This document shows, piece by piece, positions 7,274-14,545 of a stretch of DNA of 14,545 bases. This stretch comes from an uncultured Oribacterium sp. GTDB lineage: Bacteria > Bacillota > Clostridia > Lachnospirales > Lachnospiraceae. Both the position numbers and the translations under genes were made by a program. The number at the start of each line of letters is the position of its first letter. Position 1 is the first letter of the stretch. The DNA lies in NCBI GenBank assembly GCA_937927445.1, contig CALAOB010000040.1, positions 1-14,545 of the forward strand, in the 5' to 3' direction. The notes under the pieces are model-generated. The model did not search any database. It saw only the letters and a list, made by a program, of their open reading frames with translations, and was not told where the DNA came from.

Positions 7274-9272
7274 GCTTTATCTCCTTCATCTCATACTTCA
7301 GATGGCGTGTATTCACTTTCTTTTTCGGCTGAAAGTCCGGATCCTTCACCGCCTTCAGCACGACGATGGAGCGGGGCTCCACGGTATAACGCTCCTCCGG
7401 GAGCATCGTCTCCTCCGGACAGATGCCATTCGTTTCCTCCATGGCGGTATCCATCACCGCAGCCCACTTCATGCCGAGCGGCGGATGGGCCAGCAGGAAG
7501 CTGTGCTTCTCCCAGTGCAGGTTGTAGAGCACGAGGAAGGTGTCATCCCCGGCATAGGCACCGGCGTACATGACCCCGAGCTGCCGGCGGAAGTTCTCAC
7601 TGTCCGGCCGCCAGGCGTTCTCCCCATGGAAGCTGATATCCGGGATGCTGACGGAGCGGTAGTCCATCTGGCGAAGCGGGGTGCCCTGATGAAACACCGG
7701 ATGCTGCTTCCGGAACTGAATCGCGTAGCGCGCGAAATCGTAGAGCTCCCGGTTCCGCTCGATGAGACGCCAGTCGAGCCAGTTCATCGCATTATCCTGG
7801 CAGTACGGGTTATTGTTCCCGAGGCGGGACTGGCCGAACTCGTCGCCCGCATGGATCAGCGGGGTGCCCTGGCTCAGCATCAGCAGAAGCCAGGCGTTCC
7901 GCCACATTTTCTTTCGAAGCAGCTTGATGGACTTCTTCCGGGTCGGCCCCTCCTCCCCACAGTTCCAGCTGTAGTTCTGGTCGGTACCGTCGCGGTTATC
8001 CTCATGATTCTCTTCGTTGTGCTTTCGATCATAGGAGAGGACATCCATCAGACTCATGCCCGAGACATTGGCCATGTACTGGATGCTCGCCCGGTTCGAC
8101 GGGTTCTCGCGCACGCGCTGCATGAGCGTCGGCAGCATGCTCTCGTCGCCCTTCAGGATGCGGCGCATGTCGTTCTGGAAGCCGTCGTTGTAATCCGCGA
8201 GGTAACGCCCCGGTGCCACAGCCTGCGCGGCGCCATGGGTCGGCGTCTCCGGAATCTGGCCCTGCCAGCTGTCCGCCCAGATCTTGAAGCGGCTCAGCCA
8301 CGGATCACGGGCGATGACACCGTACGGCGCGGCGCCGATCAGGTGGATCCCGTCGACGTGATAGTGGATGCGCCAGTAGCGCATGACGTTCACGATGTGG
8401 TCCGGGATGGTTTCGTTTGTAAAATACAGGTCGACCACGATCTCCATGCCATGCGCGTGCAGGGTATGCACGAGCTTCCGGAACTCGTTCCGCGGATTCT
8501 TGTGGTCGGAGGTGAAGCTCGATTTCGGCGCGAGCTGCAGGGCGTCCTTCGTGAAGCCCCAGTAGTTGATGCGGCCCGTCGGGCGGAGCTCGACCTCGTA
8601 TGGGTTATCATGTCCGTAGTCCGGAAGCATGACCTCGTTAAATTCGTACGGCGGCATCAGCTCGAGCGTCGTGACCCCGAGCGCCTCGAGGTACGGAATC
8701 TTCTCGAGGATGCCCTGGAAGCTGCCCCGGAGCTCGCTGTCGAGACCGGAGCTGTGGTGCTCGGTGAAGCCGCGCACATGGAGACGGTAGATGATACTGT
8801 CCTCGTACGGCAGATCGAGCGCCCGGTCCTGTCGCCAGGCCTCACTCGACTCCGGGATCGCCGTCGCCTCGCCGATCGGCGTCTTCAGCGTCCGGGTGCC
8901 GTCCTTCAGATTTCCGAAGCTCTTCCGCCCCTCAAACACCGTCCCGTTCGGATCGGTGAAGATACGGCCATCCGCCTCGTAGCAGTAGCTGAGCTCCGCC
9001 AGCGGGAGGGCCAATGCAGGCTGCCTCTTCTCGTGCCCCCTCGCCTGTGCGTCGTCTGCGCCTGCAGCATCCCTGCCGGCGATCACCTCGCCGCCTCGTG
9101 GTCCGGATGCGACCGGCAGCTCCAGATGCCAGACATCCCCGATCCGATCCGCCGGATCGAAGGCGATCTGACGAACGCGTCTGTTTTTATGATATAGATT
9201 CAGAAACAGCTGCTCTGTACGAACCGCTGCCTCGAAGATGTAATGGTCGTTTTCCTTCTTTAAGCCTAGCAT
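7266..9272 (-). CDS. GlgX/isoamylase-family (GH13_11-like) protein lacking the catalytic triad; probable pseudoenzyme
   Basis: 668 residues related to glycogen debranching enzymes. Family signatures kept: INYWGFTKDALQLAP (235-249), KHNEENHEDNRDGT (417-430) with NYSWNCGEEG, and HAGDEFGQSRLGNNNPYCQDN with MNWLDW (474-501). The three acidic residues of GH13 catalysis are not. Where active enzymes read VDGFRFD this has VDGIHLI (I312 for the nucleophile). Where they have the acid/base Glu (AEPW) this has ADSW (D334). Where they have HDGFTL this has VSGMSL (S404 for Asp). The region-I NH pair is also changed (DLYFTNE). The reading frame is open and the codons normal, so this is not a decaying gene. 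By analogy with plant ISA2 it may be a glucan-binding or regulatory partner. Start ATG at 9272 with AAGGG upstream; 32 bp after xth and overlapping glgB. Confidence 0.9.
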   Translation of the reverse strand: MLGLKKENDHYIFEAAVRTEQLFLNLYHKNRRVRQIAFDPADRIGDVWHLELPVASGPRGGEVIAGRDAAGADDAQARGHEKRQPALALPLAELSYCYEADGRIFTDPNGTVFEGRKSFGNLKDGTRTLKTPIGEATAIPESSEAWRQDRALDLPYEDSIIYRLHVRGFTEHHSSGLDSELRGSFQGILEKIPYLEALGVTTLELMPPYEFNEVMLPDYGHDNPYEVELRPTGRINYWGFTKDALQLAPKSSFTSDHKNPRNEFRKLVHTLHAHGMEIVVDLYFTNETIPDHIVNVMRYWRIHYHVDGIHLIGAAPYGVIARDPWLSRFKIWADSWQGQIPETPTHGAAQAVAPGRYLADYNDGFQNDMRRILKGDESMLPTLMQRVRENPSNRASIQYMANVSGMSLMDVLSYDRKHNEENHEDNRDGTDQNYSWNCGEEGPTRKKSIKLLRKKMWRNAWLLLMLSQGTPLIHAGDEFGQSRLGNNNPYCQDNAMNWLDWRLIERNRELYDFARYAIQFRKQHPVFHQGTPLRQMDYRSVSIPDISFHGENAWRPDSENFRRQLGVMYAGAYAGDDTFLVLYNLHWEKHSFLLAHPPLGMKWAAVMDTAMEETNGICPEETMLPEERYTVEPRSIVVLKAVKDPDFQPKKKVNTRHLKYEMKEIKHE

Positions 9273-9304
9273 GATGTCCCTTCTTCGTTGTCTTTCTCTA
9301 TATT

Positions 9305-10063
9305 TCAGATCTCGATGTCCAGCTCGATCGGGCAGTGATCGGAGCCGAAGATCTCCTGGTGGATCGACGCGCCCCTGACCCGGTCGCGGAGCTGCTCGGA
9401 AACGATGAAATAGTCGATACGCCAGCCCACGTTCCGATCACGCGCCTTCATACGATAGGACCACCAGCTGTACTCATCCGTCGCGTCCGGATACAGCAGT
9501 CGGAAGGTATCGATGAAGCCCGAATCGAGCAGCCGCGACATCTTCGCACGCTCCTCATCCGAGAAACCGGCATTCTTATGATTCGTCGCCGGATTCTTCA
9601 GGTCGATCTCCTCATGAGCGACATTCAGATCGCCGCAGTAGATCACCGGCTTTTTCTTATTCAGCTCGCCGACGTACTGCCGCCACGCATCCTCCCACGC
9701 CATACGGTACGGAAGACGCTTCAGCTCGTTCTGAGAGTTCGGCACATACACCGTCAGCACATAATAATCCGGGAATTCCGCCGTGATCACACGACCCTCA
9801 CGGTCATGCTCCTCGATCCCCATCCCATAGCGCACGGAAATCGGCTCCTCCTTCGTAAAAAGCGCCGTACCGGAATAGCCCTTCTTCTCCGCATAGTTCC
9901 AGTACATGTGGTAACCCGGAAGCGTAAGCTCCAGCTGCCCCTCCTGCAGCTTCGTCTCCTGCAGACAGAAAATATCCGCATCCAGGCTCTCAAACACCTC
10001 CATGAAGTTCTTCCCCATGACCGCCCGAAGACCATTCACATTCCACGAAATCATTTTCTTCAT
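9305..10063 (-). CDS. xth: Exodeoxyribonuclease III / class II AP endonuclease
   Basis: Mg-dependent DNA repair nuclease of the ExoA/Xth/APE1 family; cuts 5' to abasic sites and trims 3' ends. 252 residues, a normal length. Catalytic and metal-binding residues are visible: N8 in SWNVNG, E36 in LQETK, D145 and N147 in CGDLNVAHEEID, W214-D217 in WRIDYF, and D242-H243 in SDHCP. The start ATG (10063-10061) has GAGGTG eight bases upstream. It is the first gene of the block leading into the glycogen genes, with a 32-bp gap to the next ORF. No functional link to glycogen is evident, so the pairing may only reflect a shared promoter. Confidence 0.96.
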   Translation of the reverse strand: MKKMISWNVNGLRAVMGKNFMEVFESLDADIFCLQETKLQEGQLELTLPGYHMYWNYAEKKGYSGTALFTKEEPISVRYGMGIEEHDREGRVITAEFPDYYVLTVYVPNSQNELKRLPYRMAWEDAWRQYVGELNKKKPVIYCGDLNVAHEEIDLKNPATNHKNAGFSDEERAKMSRLLDSGFIDTFRLLYPDATDEYSWWSYRMKARDRNVGWRIDYFIVSEQLRDRVRGASIHQEIFGSDHCPIELDIEI

Positions 10064-10096
10064 AAATCAAACACCTCATAACTCTCGAATAGCTCT

Positions 10097-10105
10097 ATTT
10101 TAGCA
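10097..10105 (-). promoter_or_regulatory. Putative extended -10 promoter of the xth-glgX-glgB-malQ block
   Basis: The minus strand reads TGCTAAAAT, an extended -10 element (TGn plus TAAAAT), about 34 bp upstream of the xth ATG. No good -35 at 17 bp is seen; a TTGTAA lies 23 bp upstream of the -10. It lies between the fold-back element and xth in the only AT-rich stretch there. Confidence 0.45.
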
Positions 10106-10140
10106 TGGTTTAGTGGTATTTTCTTTTACAATTCAGCAAT

Positions 10141-10185
10141 AAAAAGAAATAAAACAGGAGGCCCCAGTGGACCGACGCCAGCAGC
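10141..10185 (-). terminator. Possible terminator at the foot of the fold-back element
   Basis: For minus-strand transcripts leaving the DUF3881-like gene, the GC-rich 29-bp stem ends in GGGGCCTCC and is followed by the T-rich tract TGTTTTATTTCTTTTT (plus 10141-10156). This resembles an intrinsic terminator with a very long stem. It would separate the kinase transcript from the xth block. The tract is interrupted, so efficiency is uncertain. Confidence 0.4.
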
Positions 10186-10386
10186 CATACGGAGAGCTCG
10201 TGAAGAATCAAAATCCCATCCATTAGAAGTACTTGGTGTATCTCTCCTTGGAACCCTCTAGCAACGCTGAGTTTTCATCAGGAAAACTCAGCGATTGCAG
10301 AGGGCCTAGTACTTCTTATGGATGGGATTTTAGAGTCTTCCGAGCTCGGAGTACTGTGCTGCTGGCGTCGGTCCACTGGGGCCTCC
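10157..10386. repeat. 230-bp fold-back (long inverted repeat) element, copy 2 of the family
   Basis: Fills most of the 10064-10394 gap. Outer arms 10157-10185 and 10358-10386 are perfect 29-bp inverted repeats. Intermediate arms (10186-10209 / 10332-10357) pair poorly but both contain GAGCTCG. Inner arms 10210-10236 and 10305-10331 match at 25 of 27. An apical hairpin pairs 10254-10276 with 10282-10304 (22 bp with one bulged A on each side, loop ATCAG); the 5' side carries an unpaired bulge at 10237-10253. The right arm holds the 29-nt core (10332-10360) identical to the repeat at 2843-2871, so the element looks like two family monomers facing each other, the left one diverged. No credible ORF; MITE-like element or structured RNA. 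Confidence 0.85.
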
Positions 10387-10394
10387 GTCAAATT

Positions 10395-11282
10395 CTATTC
10401 AGTTTCTTCGACGATCTCGAGGGAACCCTGCATCCAGATCTTTCCCTTGAAGCGGCGGCCGACGGCCGGCACACCGATAAGATCCGATTCATTGATGGCG
10501 ACATGGAAGACACACTCGTTGCAGCAGATCTTCATATCCACCACATTTTCGTGGGTGTAGACATTTTCCTTCACCCGGAGAGAAACGATCTCCCCGAGGA
10601 TCTGGTACATATCGCACTCGACGCCGGTCGGCATGAAGGTGGTCTCCACGAGACTGTAGAGATCCTCCGTCTGGTAGCGCTGCTGCACCTCGTGCATGAG
10701 GTTGAGATCCGTCTCCGTCAGCGTATCGATCGCCTCCGGATCGCCCTGACGGGCCGCCTCGAAGAGTCGCTTCCGCTCATTCTGACGATGCTTCACGATC
10801 TCCGGATCCTCCGGACGCTTCTCGACCGGAAGCAGGATCTTTCCGCTCTCCGCGAGACCGGTCAGAAAGGCCTGGCGCGCGCGCAGCGGCATCTGCATAC
10901 GGCGAAGCTCGGTGAGCTGCACCGAATTCGTGATATAGAAGATCAGCGGGATGCCCGAACGGAAATCCTCCAGCACACCGGCATAGGTCTCCTTCTCGAG
11001 ATGACGCTCGACCGCGCCCTCCTCCGTCAGTGTCCCATCGTAGGAGCGCATATATGGAAAGTAGTATTCCCGGTGAAACACGCCGTCGGGCGTGCGCTGA
11101 CCGACCAGCGTGATGCCCATGGACGGTGCCACCGGGAGCTGATACTCCTCGGTCACGACACCATCCCCGGCGTTGATCGTCTGTACACGATACTTTTCGT
11201 TTTCGGCCCGCGCGAGCAGCGGCTCGAGCTGCAGCTCTGTATTCAGCTTTGAAAATCCGACGGATCTCAAAAATTTATGCAT
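10395..11282 (-). CDS. Conserved hypothetical protein, DUF3881-like
   Basis: 295 residues, no signal peptide or membrane helix, so probably cytoplasmic. The beginning (MHKFLRSVGFSKL) and overall length match my recollection of the DUF3881 family of Lachnospiraceae, which has no known function. Visible features are a central YYFPYMRS, a charged helical segment (about 155-205), and a well-defined C-terminal block with KICCNEC (251-257; three Cys) then INESDLIGVPAVGRRFKGKIWMQG, which looks like a small beta-barrel or OB-type fold. A metal site at the cysteines is possible but unproven. It starts 16 bp after the kinase stop, with GAAGG upstream, so it is probably co-transcribed with the kinase. 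The stop TAG lies nine bases from the fold-back element. Confidence 0.8.
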   Translation of the reverse strand: MHKFLRSVGFSKLNTELQLEPLLARAENEKYRVQTINAGDGVVTEEYQLPVAPSMGITLVGQRTPDGVFHREYYFPYMRSYDGTLTEEGAVERHLEKETYAGVLEDFRSGIPLIFYITNSVQLTELRRMQMPLRARQAFLTGLAESGKILLPVEKRPEDPEIVKHRQNERKRLFEAARQGDPEAIDTLTETDLNLMHEVQQRYQTEDLYSLVETTFMPTGVECDMYQILGEIVSLRVKENVYTHENVVDMKICCNECVFHVAINESDLIGVPAVGRRFKGKIWMQGSLEIVEETE

Positions 11283-11298
11283 GGATGTATTACCTTCT

Positions 11299-14200
11299 TC
11301 ATAAAAATGATGCGATCGTTTTCATCATTTTCTCAACATCGATCGGTTTCGTCAAGTACCCATTCATCCCGGCCTCGGTCGCCAGCATCCGGTCCTCCGC
11401 GAAGGCGTTCGCCGTCATCGCGAGAATCGGGATCTCACGGCAGTACGTGCTGTCCATCGCGCGGATCTGCCGGGTCGCTTCATAACCGTTCATGATCGGC
11501 ATCTGGATATCCATCAGGATGAGATCATACTGTCCCGGCGCGGCGGCCGCCATCTTCTCAACGGCGACGGCACCGTCCTCCGCCGTCTCGACGAGGAAAC
11601 CGGCCTCCTTCAGGATCTCGGTCGCGATCTCCTGGTTCAGCTCGTTGTCCTCGACGAGGAGGATCTTCTTTCCGCGGAAGTCAGCACCTGTCTGATGCGC
11701 TGTGCTCAGCTCTTCGACGGAGCGACGCGTCGACGATGCCGGCACCTGTTCGGAATCCGTCGTCCCCGACGTCGGTTCAGAAGCAGCGGCATCCGAAGCG
11801 GACGTCCTCTCTGCCGGAGCACAACAGTGGAAGGAGAGGCAGACATCAAAAGTACTGCCCTGGCCTTCGACGCTGGAAAGCTCGATCGTGCCGCCCATCA
11901 TCTCAACCATCCTCTTCGTAATGGCGAGACCGAGGCCGGTGCCCTGGGTGCCGCTGACCGTCGCCGTCTCCTCTCGTGAGAAGCTCTCGAAAATGTGCTT
12001 CTGGAACTGCTCGCTGATGCCGATGCCGGTATCCCGCACGATGAAGTGATAGCAGGCACCGCCCTCCGGCCTGCTCTTCTCCTGACGCAGGAGGAAGCGA
12101 ATGCTGCCGTTCATGCGGTTATACTTCACCGCGTTGCTGAGCAGATTGAGAAGGATCTGCGTGAGACGCAGCTGATCGGCCAGCACATCCTCGTTCTGCA
12201 CATCCTGTAGCTCCATCTGGAAATCGATCTGCTTTTCCTCAAGCGACGGCCGGATCATCGTGCTGAGGTCCTCCATGAGCGTCGGCAGATGGAGCGGCTT
12301 CTCCAGCAGTGTTACCTTGCCGCTCTCGATCCGGCTCATATCGAGCACATCGTTGATGAGGGAGAGCAGATGCTCACTCGACATCCCGATCTTCCCGAGA
12401 TAATCGCGCACCTGCTCCGGTTGATCCAGATGCGAGGACGCGAGCTCCGTAAAGCCGATGATGGCATTCATCGGAGTACGGATATCGTGCGACATGCTGT
12501 TCAGGAAGGTGGTCTTCGCCGCATTGGCACTCTCGGCCTGCGTCAGCGCCTGCTTCAGCTCCTGCTCACTCTTCTGCAGCTTCGCGTTCAGACGCTCTGC
12601 ACGGGCCGCGGCGAGGCGCGCATTCCGAAGGAAGCCGAGGATCACTGCAAGGATCAGGAGAAAGAGGGTCAGACAGGAGAGGGTCACCGTCAGAAGATTA
12701 TCCTTCATGAAATCGAGGAGGGTGACCTTTTTCGCCATATCCTCATACATCGAGACGGCGCCGGTCAGCTTCGTGCTCTGCATGGTCTTCAGGGTCTTGT
12801 TGAGAATCGAGTTCAGCACACGGTTTCCTCGATCCACGGCGAAGGAGACATCCTCCGCCTGCGTGAGGTAAACGCTGTGGAGCTTCTTATCCGTAACATA
12901 CTGCATGGCACGCCCGGAGCGGATGAGCATCCCATCGACATCGCCGCGCTCGACCGCCTGCTCCGCTTCCTTGTAGCTGTCATATTTCGCGATGGTCCAG
13001 AACGGATAATTGTTCGAAATATACCACTTGGCCTGCGCATCACTCTTCACGATGGCGATGGTATTCGCCACACTTTCATTAAAGGCATCCTGCGCGGTCA
13101 CGACCGCGAGCGGGATGGACAGCACCGTATTCGACAGCGACACGCCGCTCCGCTCGGCGTAGTACGGATTCTGGCTGACATGAAAGACCATATCGACCTT
13201 CCCGTTCTGCACCGCCGAAAGCGCCGCCTGCAGCGTATCGAAGCCGACGGTCTCGAAGTGAATGGTCTCATCGAGACAGTCCGTCGCGTACAGGATGTAG
13301 TCATTGAGCACGCCCGTCACCTGCCCGGTCTTCGGATCCTCCACGCTGAAGCCGGGATCGTTTCGCAGGTAGCCGATGCGGATGCTTCCATGCTCCGCGA
13401 GCCAGTCCTTCTCTTCCGCCGTCAGCGGTGAAAGCACCTGCGTCGCGATGTAACGCTTGTAGAGCTCATTCGCATAGAAGGGCTTATCGCTCTCCATCGA
13501 TCGCATCGCCGCGTCCAGCTTCTCCTTGATATCCGGACGGCTCTTCGAGATGCCGAAATAAATCTCCGAGCTGCCCGTGCCCACGATGGCGGTCAGCCCT
13601 GCGTCCGCCCAGATCGAGGTCTCCGTCGACACCACGCCGTCCAGCTGCTTCGCTGCAAACAGCACCTTCGCTTCGTCAATGCTGTCGACCGGCACGTGGA
13701 TGGTTTTTATGTTATTCTTCTGTTCCCAGTCACAGAACTGTGTGTACTGCACCGTCTGTGTCATCACTGCAACACGTTTTCCATTGAGACTGGAAAGCTG
13801 CGTCGCGGAAATCCCGGAATGCTCCAGATCCACGTACAGATAGTAGCGCTCCTCCCCCATCGGCCGCTCAGAGAAGAGGATGTGCTCAGCTCGCTCATCG
13901 GTGTAGGAAATGGAGCTCATGATATCGATCTGTCCACGCTCGAGCTGCTTAAACAGCGCCGTCCAGTCATCCTCTACATAGATATAATCCCAGCCCGTGT
14001 AGGACGCCACCGCCTGCTCGTACTCATACCCATAGCCACTGCGTCCACCATCCGGATTCGTGATATGGTAGGAATCCTCGTACCACGCCGCACGAACATT
14101 AATATACATATCGGAAGCGCTCGGCGACGTTTCCAGCGTCGGAGTTGCATCCGTCGAAGAGGCTGCCACAGACTGCCCATCCGACGCCGCAGACACTGTG

Positions 14201-14415
14201 CCCACATCCGCTGACTGTACCTTCGCTTCACTCCCCTCCGTCGCAGCAAACGCGCTCAGCGAAAACAGCAGCACGAAAAAGAAAAAGTATGCGGCAGTCC
14301 TCCCTATATGGAAGCAATCCCTGTCGGCATACTTTCTGAAAATACTATAGAAAAATGAAAAGAGGCCCCTCTCTCCATGTTCAGGCTGATGTCTATACGG
14401 CGTCGCTCTGTTCAT
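11299..14415 (-). CDS. Hybrid sensor histidine kinase with two solute-binding sensor domains and a receiver
   Basis: BvgS/EvgS-like signalling protein, 1038 residues from the preferred start. A hydrophobic segment (about 40-57, AAYFFFFVLLFSLSAFA) serves as signal peptide or anchor. Two bacterial extracellular solute-binding (SBP_bac_3-like) domains follow (about 104-325 and 342-550), then a membrane helix (about 572-597). HisKA has the phospho-acceptor H643 in SMSHDIRTPMN. The ATPase has N761 (LLNLLSNAVKY), DTGIGI and GTGLGL. After a Ser/Thr/Ala-rich linker (869-911) comes a receiver with VEDNELN, D969 in LILMDIQMP and K1023 in TKP. There is no HPt domain. An in-frame ATG 33 bp upstream (14448) lacks a Shine-Dalgarno, whereas the ATG at 14415-14413 has GGGAGG. 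The ligand is probably an amino acid or similar small solute, by family. Confidence 0.95.
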   Translation of the reverse strand: MNRATPYRHQPEHGERGLFSFFYSIFRKYADRDCFHIGRTAAYFFFFVLLFSLSAFAATEGSEAKVQSADVGTVSAASDGQSVAASSTDATPTLETSPSASDMYINVRAAWYEDSYHITNPDGGRSGYGYEYEQAVASYTGWDYIYVEDDWTALFKQLERGQIDIMSSISYTDERAEHILFSERPMGEERYYLYVDLEHSGISATQLSSLNGKRVAVMTQTVQYTQFCDWEQKNNIKTIHVPVDSIDEAKVLFAAKQLDGVVSTETSIWADAGLTAIVGTGSSEIYFGISKSRPDIKEKLDAAMRSMESDKPFYANELYKRYIATQVLSPLTAEEKDWLAEHGSIRIGYLRNDPGFSVEDPKTGQVTGVLNDYILYATDCLDETIHFETVGFDTLQAALSAVQNGKVDMVFHVSQNPYYAERSGVSLSNTVLSIPLAVVTAQDAFNESVANTIAIVKSDAQAKWYISNNYPFWTIAKYDSYKEAEQAVERGDVDGMLIRSGRAMQYVTDKKLHSVYLTQAEDVSFAVDRGNRVLNSILNKTLKTMQSTKLTGAVSMYEDMAKKVTLLDFMKDNLLTVTLSCLTLFLLILAVILGFLRNARLAAARAERLNAKLQKSEQELKQALTQAESANAAKTTFLNSMSHDIRTPMNAIIGFTELASSHLDQPEQVRDYLGKIGMSSEHLLSLINDVLDMSRIESGKVTLLEKPLHLPTLMEDLSTMIRPSLEEKQIDFQMELQDVQNEDVLADQLRLTQILLNLLSNAVKYNRMNGSIRFLLRQEKSRPEGGACYHFIVRDTGIGISEQFQKHIFESFSREETATVSGTQGTGLGLAITKRMVEMMGGTIELSSVEGQGSTFDVCLSFHCCAPAERTSASDAAASEPTSGTTDSEQVPASSTRRSVEELSTAHQTGADFRGKKILLVEDNELNQEIATEILKEAGFLVETAEDGAVAVEKMAAAAPGQYDLILMDIQMPIMNGYEATRQIRAMDSTYCREIPILAMTANAFAEDRMLATEAGMNGYLTKPIDVEKMMKTIASFL

Positions 14416-14418
14416 AAT

Positions 14419-14424
14419 CCTCCC
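14419..14424 (-). promoter_or_regulatory. Shine-Dalgarno deciding the kinase start
   Basis: GGGAGG lies three bases upstream of the ATG at 14415-14413 (short spacing, similar to the four bases at rho). The upstream in-frame ATG at 14448 is preceded by an AT-rich stretch without any such motif. Confidence 0.7.
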
Positions 14425-14462
14425 TGTGAGATGTTTCGCTGTTTCCATGTACCATTCAACAC

Positions 14463-14471
14463 ACTATACCA
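14463..14471 (-). promoter_or_regulatory. Putative extended -10 promoter of the kinase-DUF3881 operon
   Basis: The minus strand reads TGGTATAGT, an extended -10 (TGn plus TATAGT). A weak TTGGCC lies 20 bp upstream, consistent with reliance on the extended element. Transcription would start near 14456, giving a leader of about 40 nt. The rest of the window end (14472-14545) is AT-rich with no gene seen. Confidence 0.55.
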
Positions 14472-14545
14472 TACTCGATTGCTTTCGTGGCCAAAATTGA
14501 AATTCGAAATGCTACTCCTCTAATCGCAAGTTGCATTTAGTCTTA

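Noticed and set aside
7221..9197. 658-residue plus-strand ORF opposite the GlgX-like gene
   Set aside because: Antisense shadow: high GC with few stops in the complementary frame. The translation is Arg/Leu/Val/His-rich without domain motifs, while the minus frame matches a known family throughout.
7266..9272. GlgX-like gene as a decaying pseudogene
   Set aside because: No frameshift or internal stop, normal codon use, good ribosome site, and family loops kept; loss is confined to catalytic positions.
10157..10386. Fold-back element as a CRISPR array or insertion sequence
   Set aside because: No regularly spaced direct repeats and no transposase ORF; the structure is a single nested inverted repeat.
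10233..11252. 339-residue plus-strand ORF starting in the fold-back element
   Set aside because: Starts inside an inverted repeat and overlaps the DUF3881-like gene in antisense; composition is that of a shadow frame.
14416..14448. Upstream ATG extending the kinase by 11 residues
   Set aside because: No Shine-Dalgarno before it and it lies only about 8 bases after the predicted transcription start; the internal ATG has GGGAGG.

Overview
The window looks like chromosomal DNA of a fairly GC-rich Lachnospiraceae-type Bacillota. The reasons are the gene families (a Rho with a long N-terminal extension, a DUF3881-like protein, a hybrid kinase with two periplasmic binding-protein sensor domains), strong AGGAGG-type ribosome sites and short AT-rich promoter islands. 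This assignment is inference; no rRNA or marker gene is present to settle it. No tRNA, rRNA, CRISPR array, transposase or phage gene was seen.

Layout. (1) Positions 1-1772, minus strand: rho, with its C-terminal end cut off by the window edge; the N-terminal extension carries tandem basic repeats. (2) 1773-2097: a divergent promoter region with nearly abutting -35 boxes, then a possibly folded leader. (3) 2098-2760, plus strand: a small membrane-anchored Ig-like protein of unknown function, followed by a bidirectional terminator and a short palindromic repeat element. (4) 10063 down to 2905, minus strand: a compact putative operon in the order xth (AP endonuclease), a GlgX/isoamylase-like protein, glgB (branching enzyme), malQ (4-alpha-glucanotransferase). 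Gaps are 32, -8 and 14 bp. (5) 10064-10394: a 331-bp gap almost filled by a 230-bp fold-back (inverted-repeat) element that shares a 29-nt core with the small repeat at 2819-2896. (6) 14415 down to 10395, minus strand: a hybrid sensor histidine kinase followed 16 bp later by a DUF3881-like gene, preceded by an extended -10 promoter.

How the genes fit together. GlgB makes alpha-1,6 branches, MalQ disproportionates short alpha-1,4-glucans, and the GlgX-like protein belongs to the debranching family, so the block handles glycogen or maltodextrin structure. Synthesis genes (glgC, glgA) and phosphorylase are not in the window.

The main points of interest are: (a) the GlgX-like protein has lost all three GH13 catalytic acidic residues while keeping its non-catalytic signature loops, like plant isoamylase ISA2; (b) the fold-back element and its short relative; (c) lysine-rich, low-complexity additions on Rho (N-terminus), GlgB (110-residue C-terminal tail) and MalQ (insertion plus short tail).
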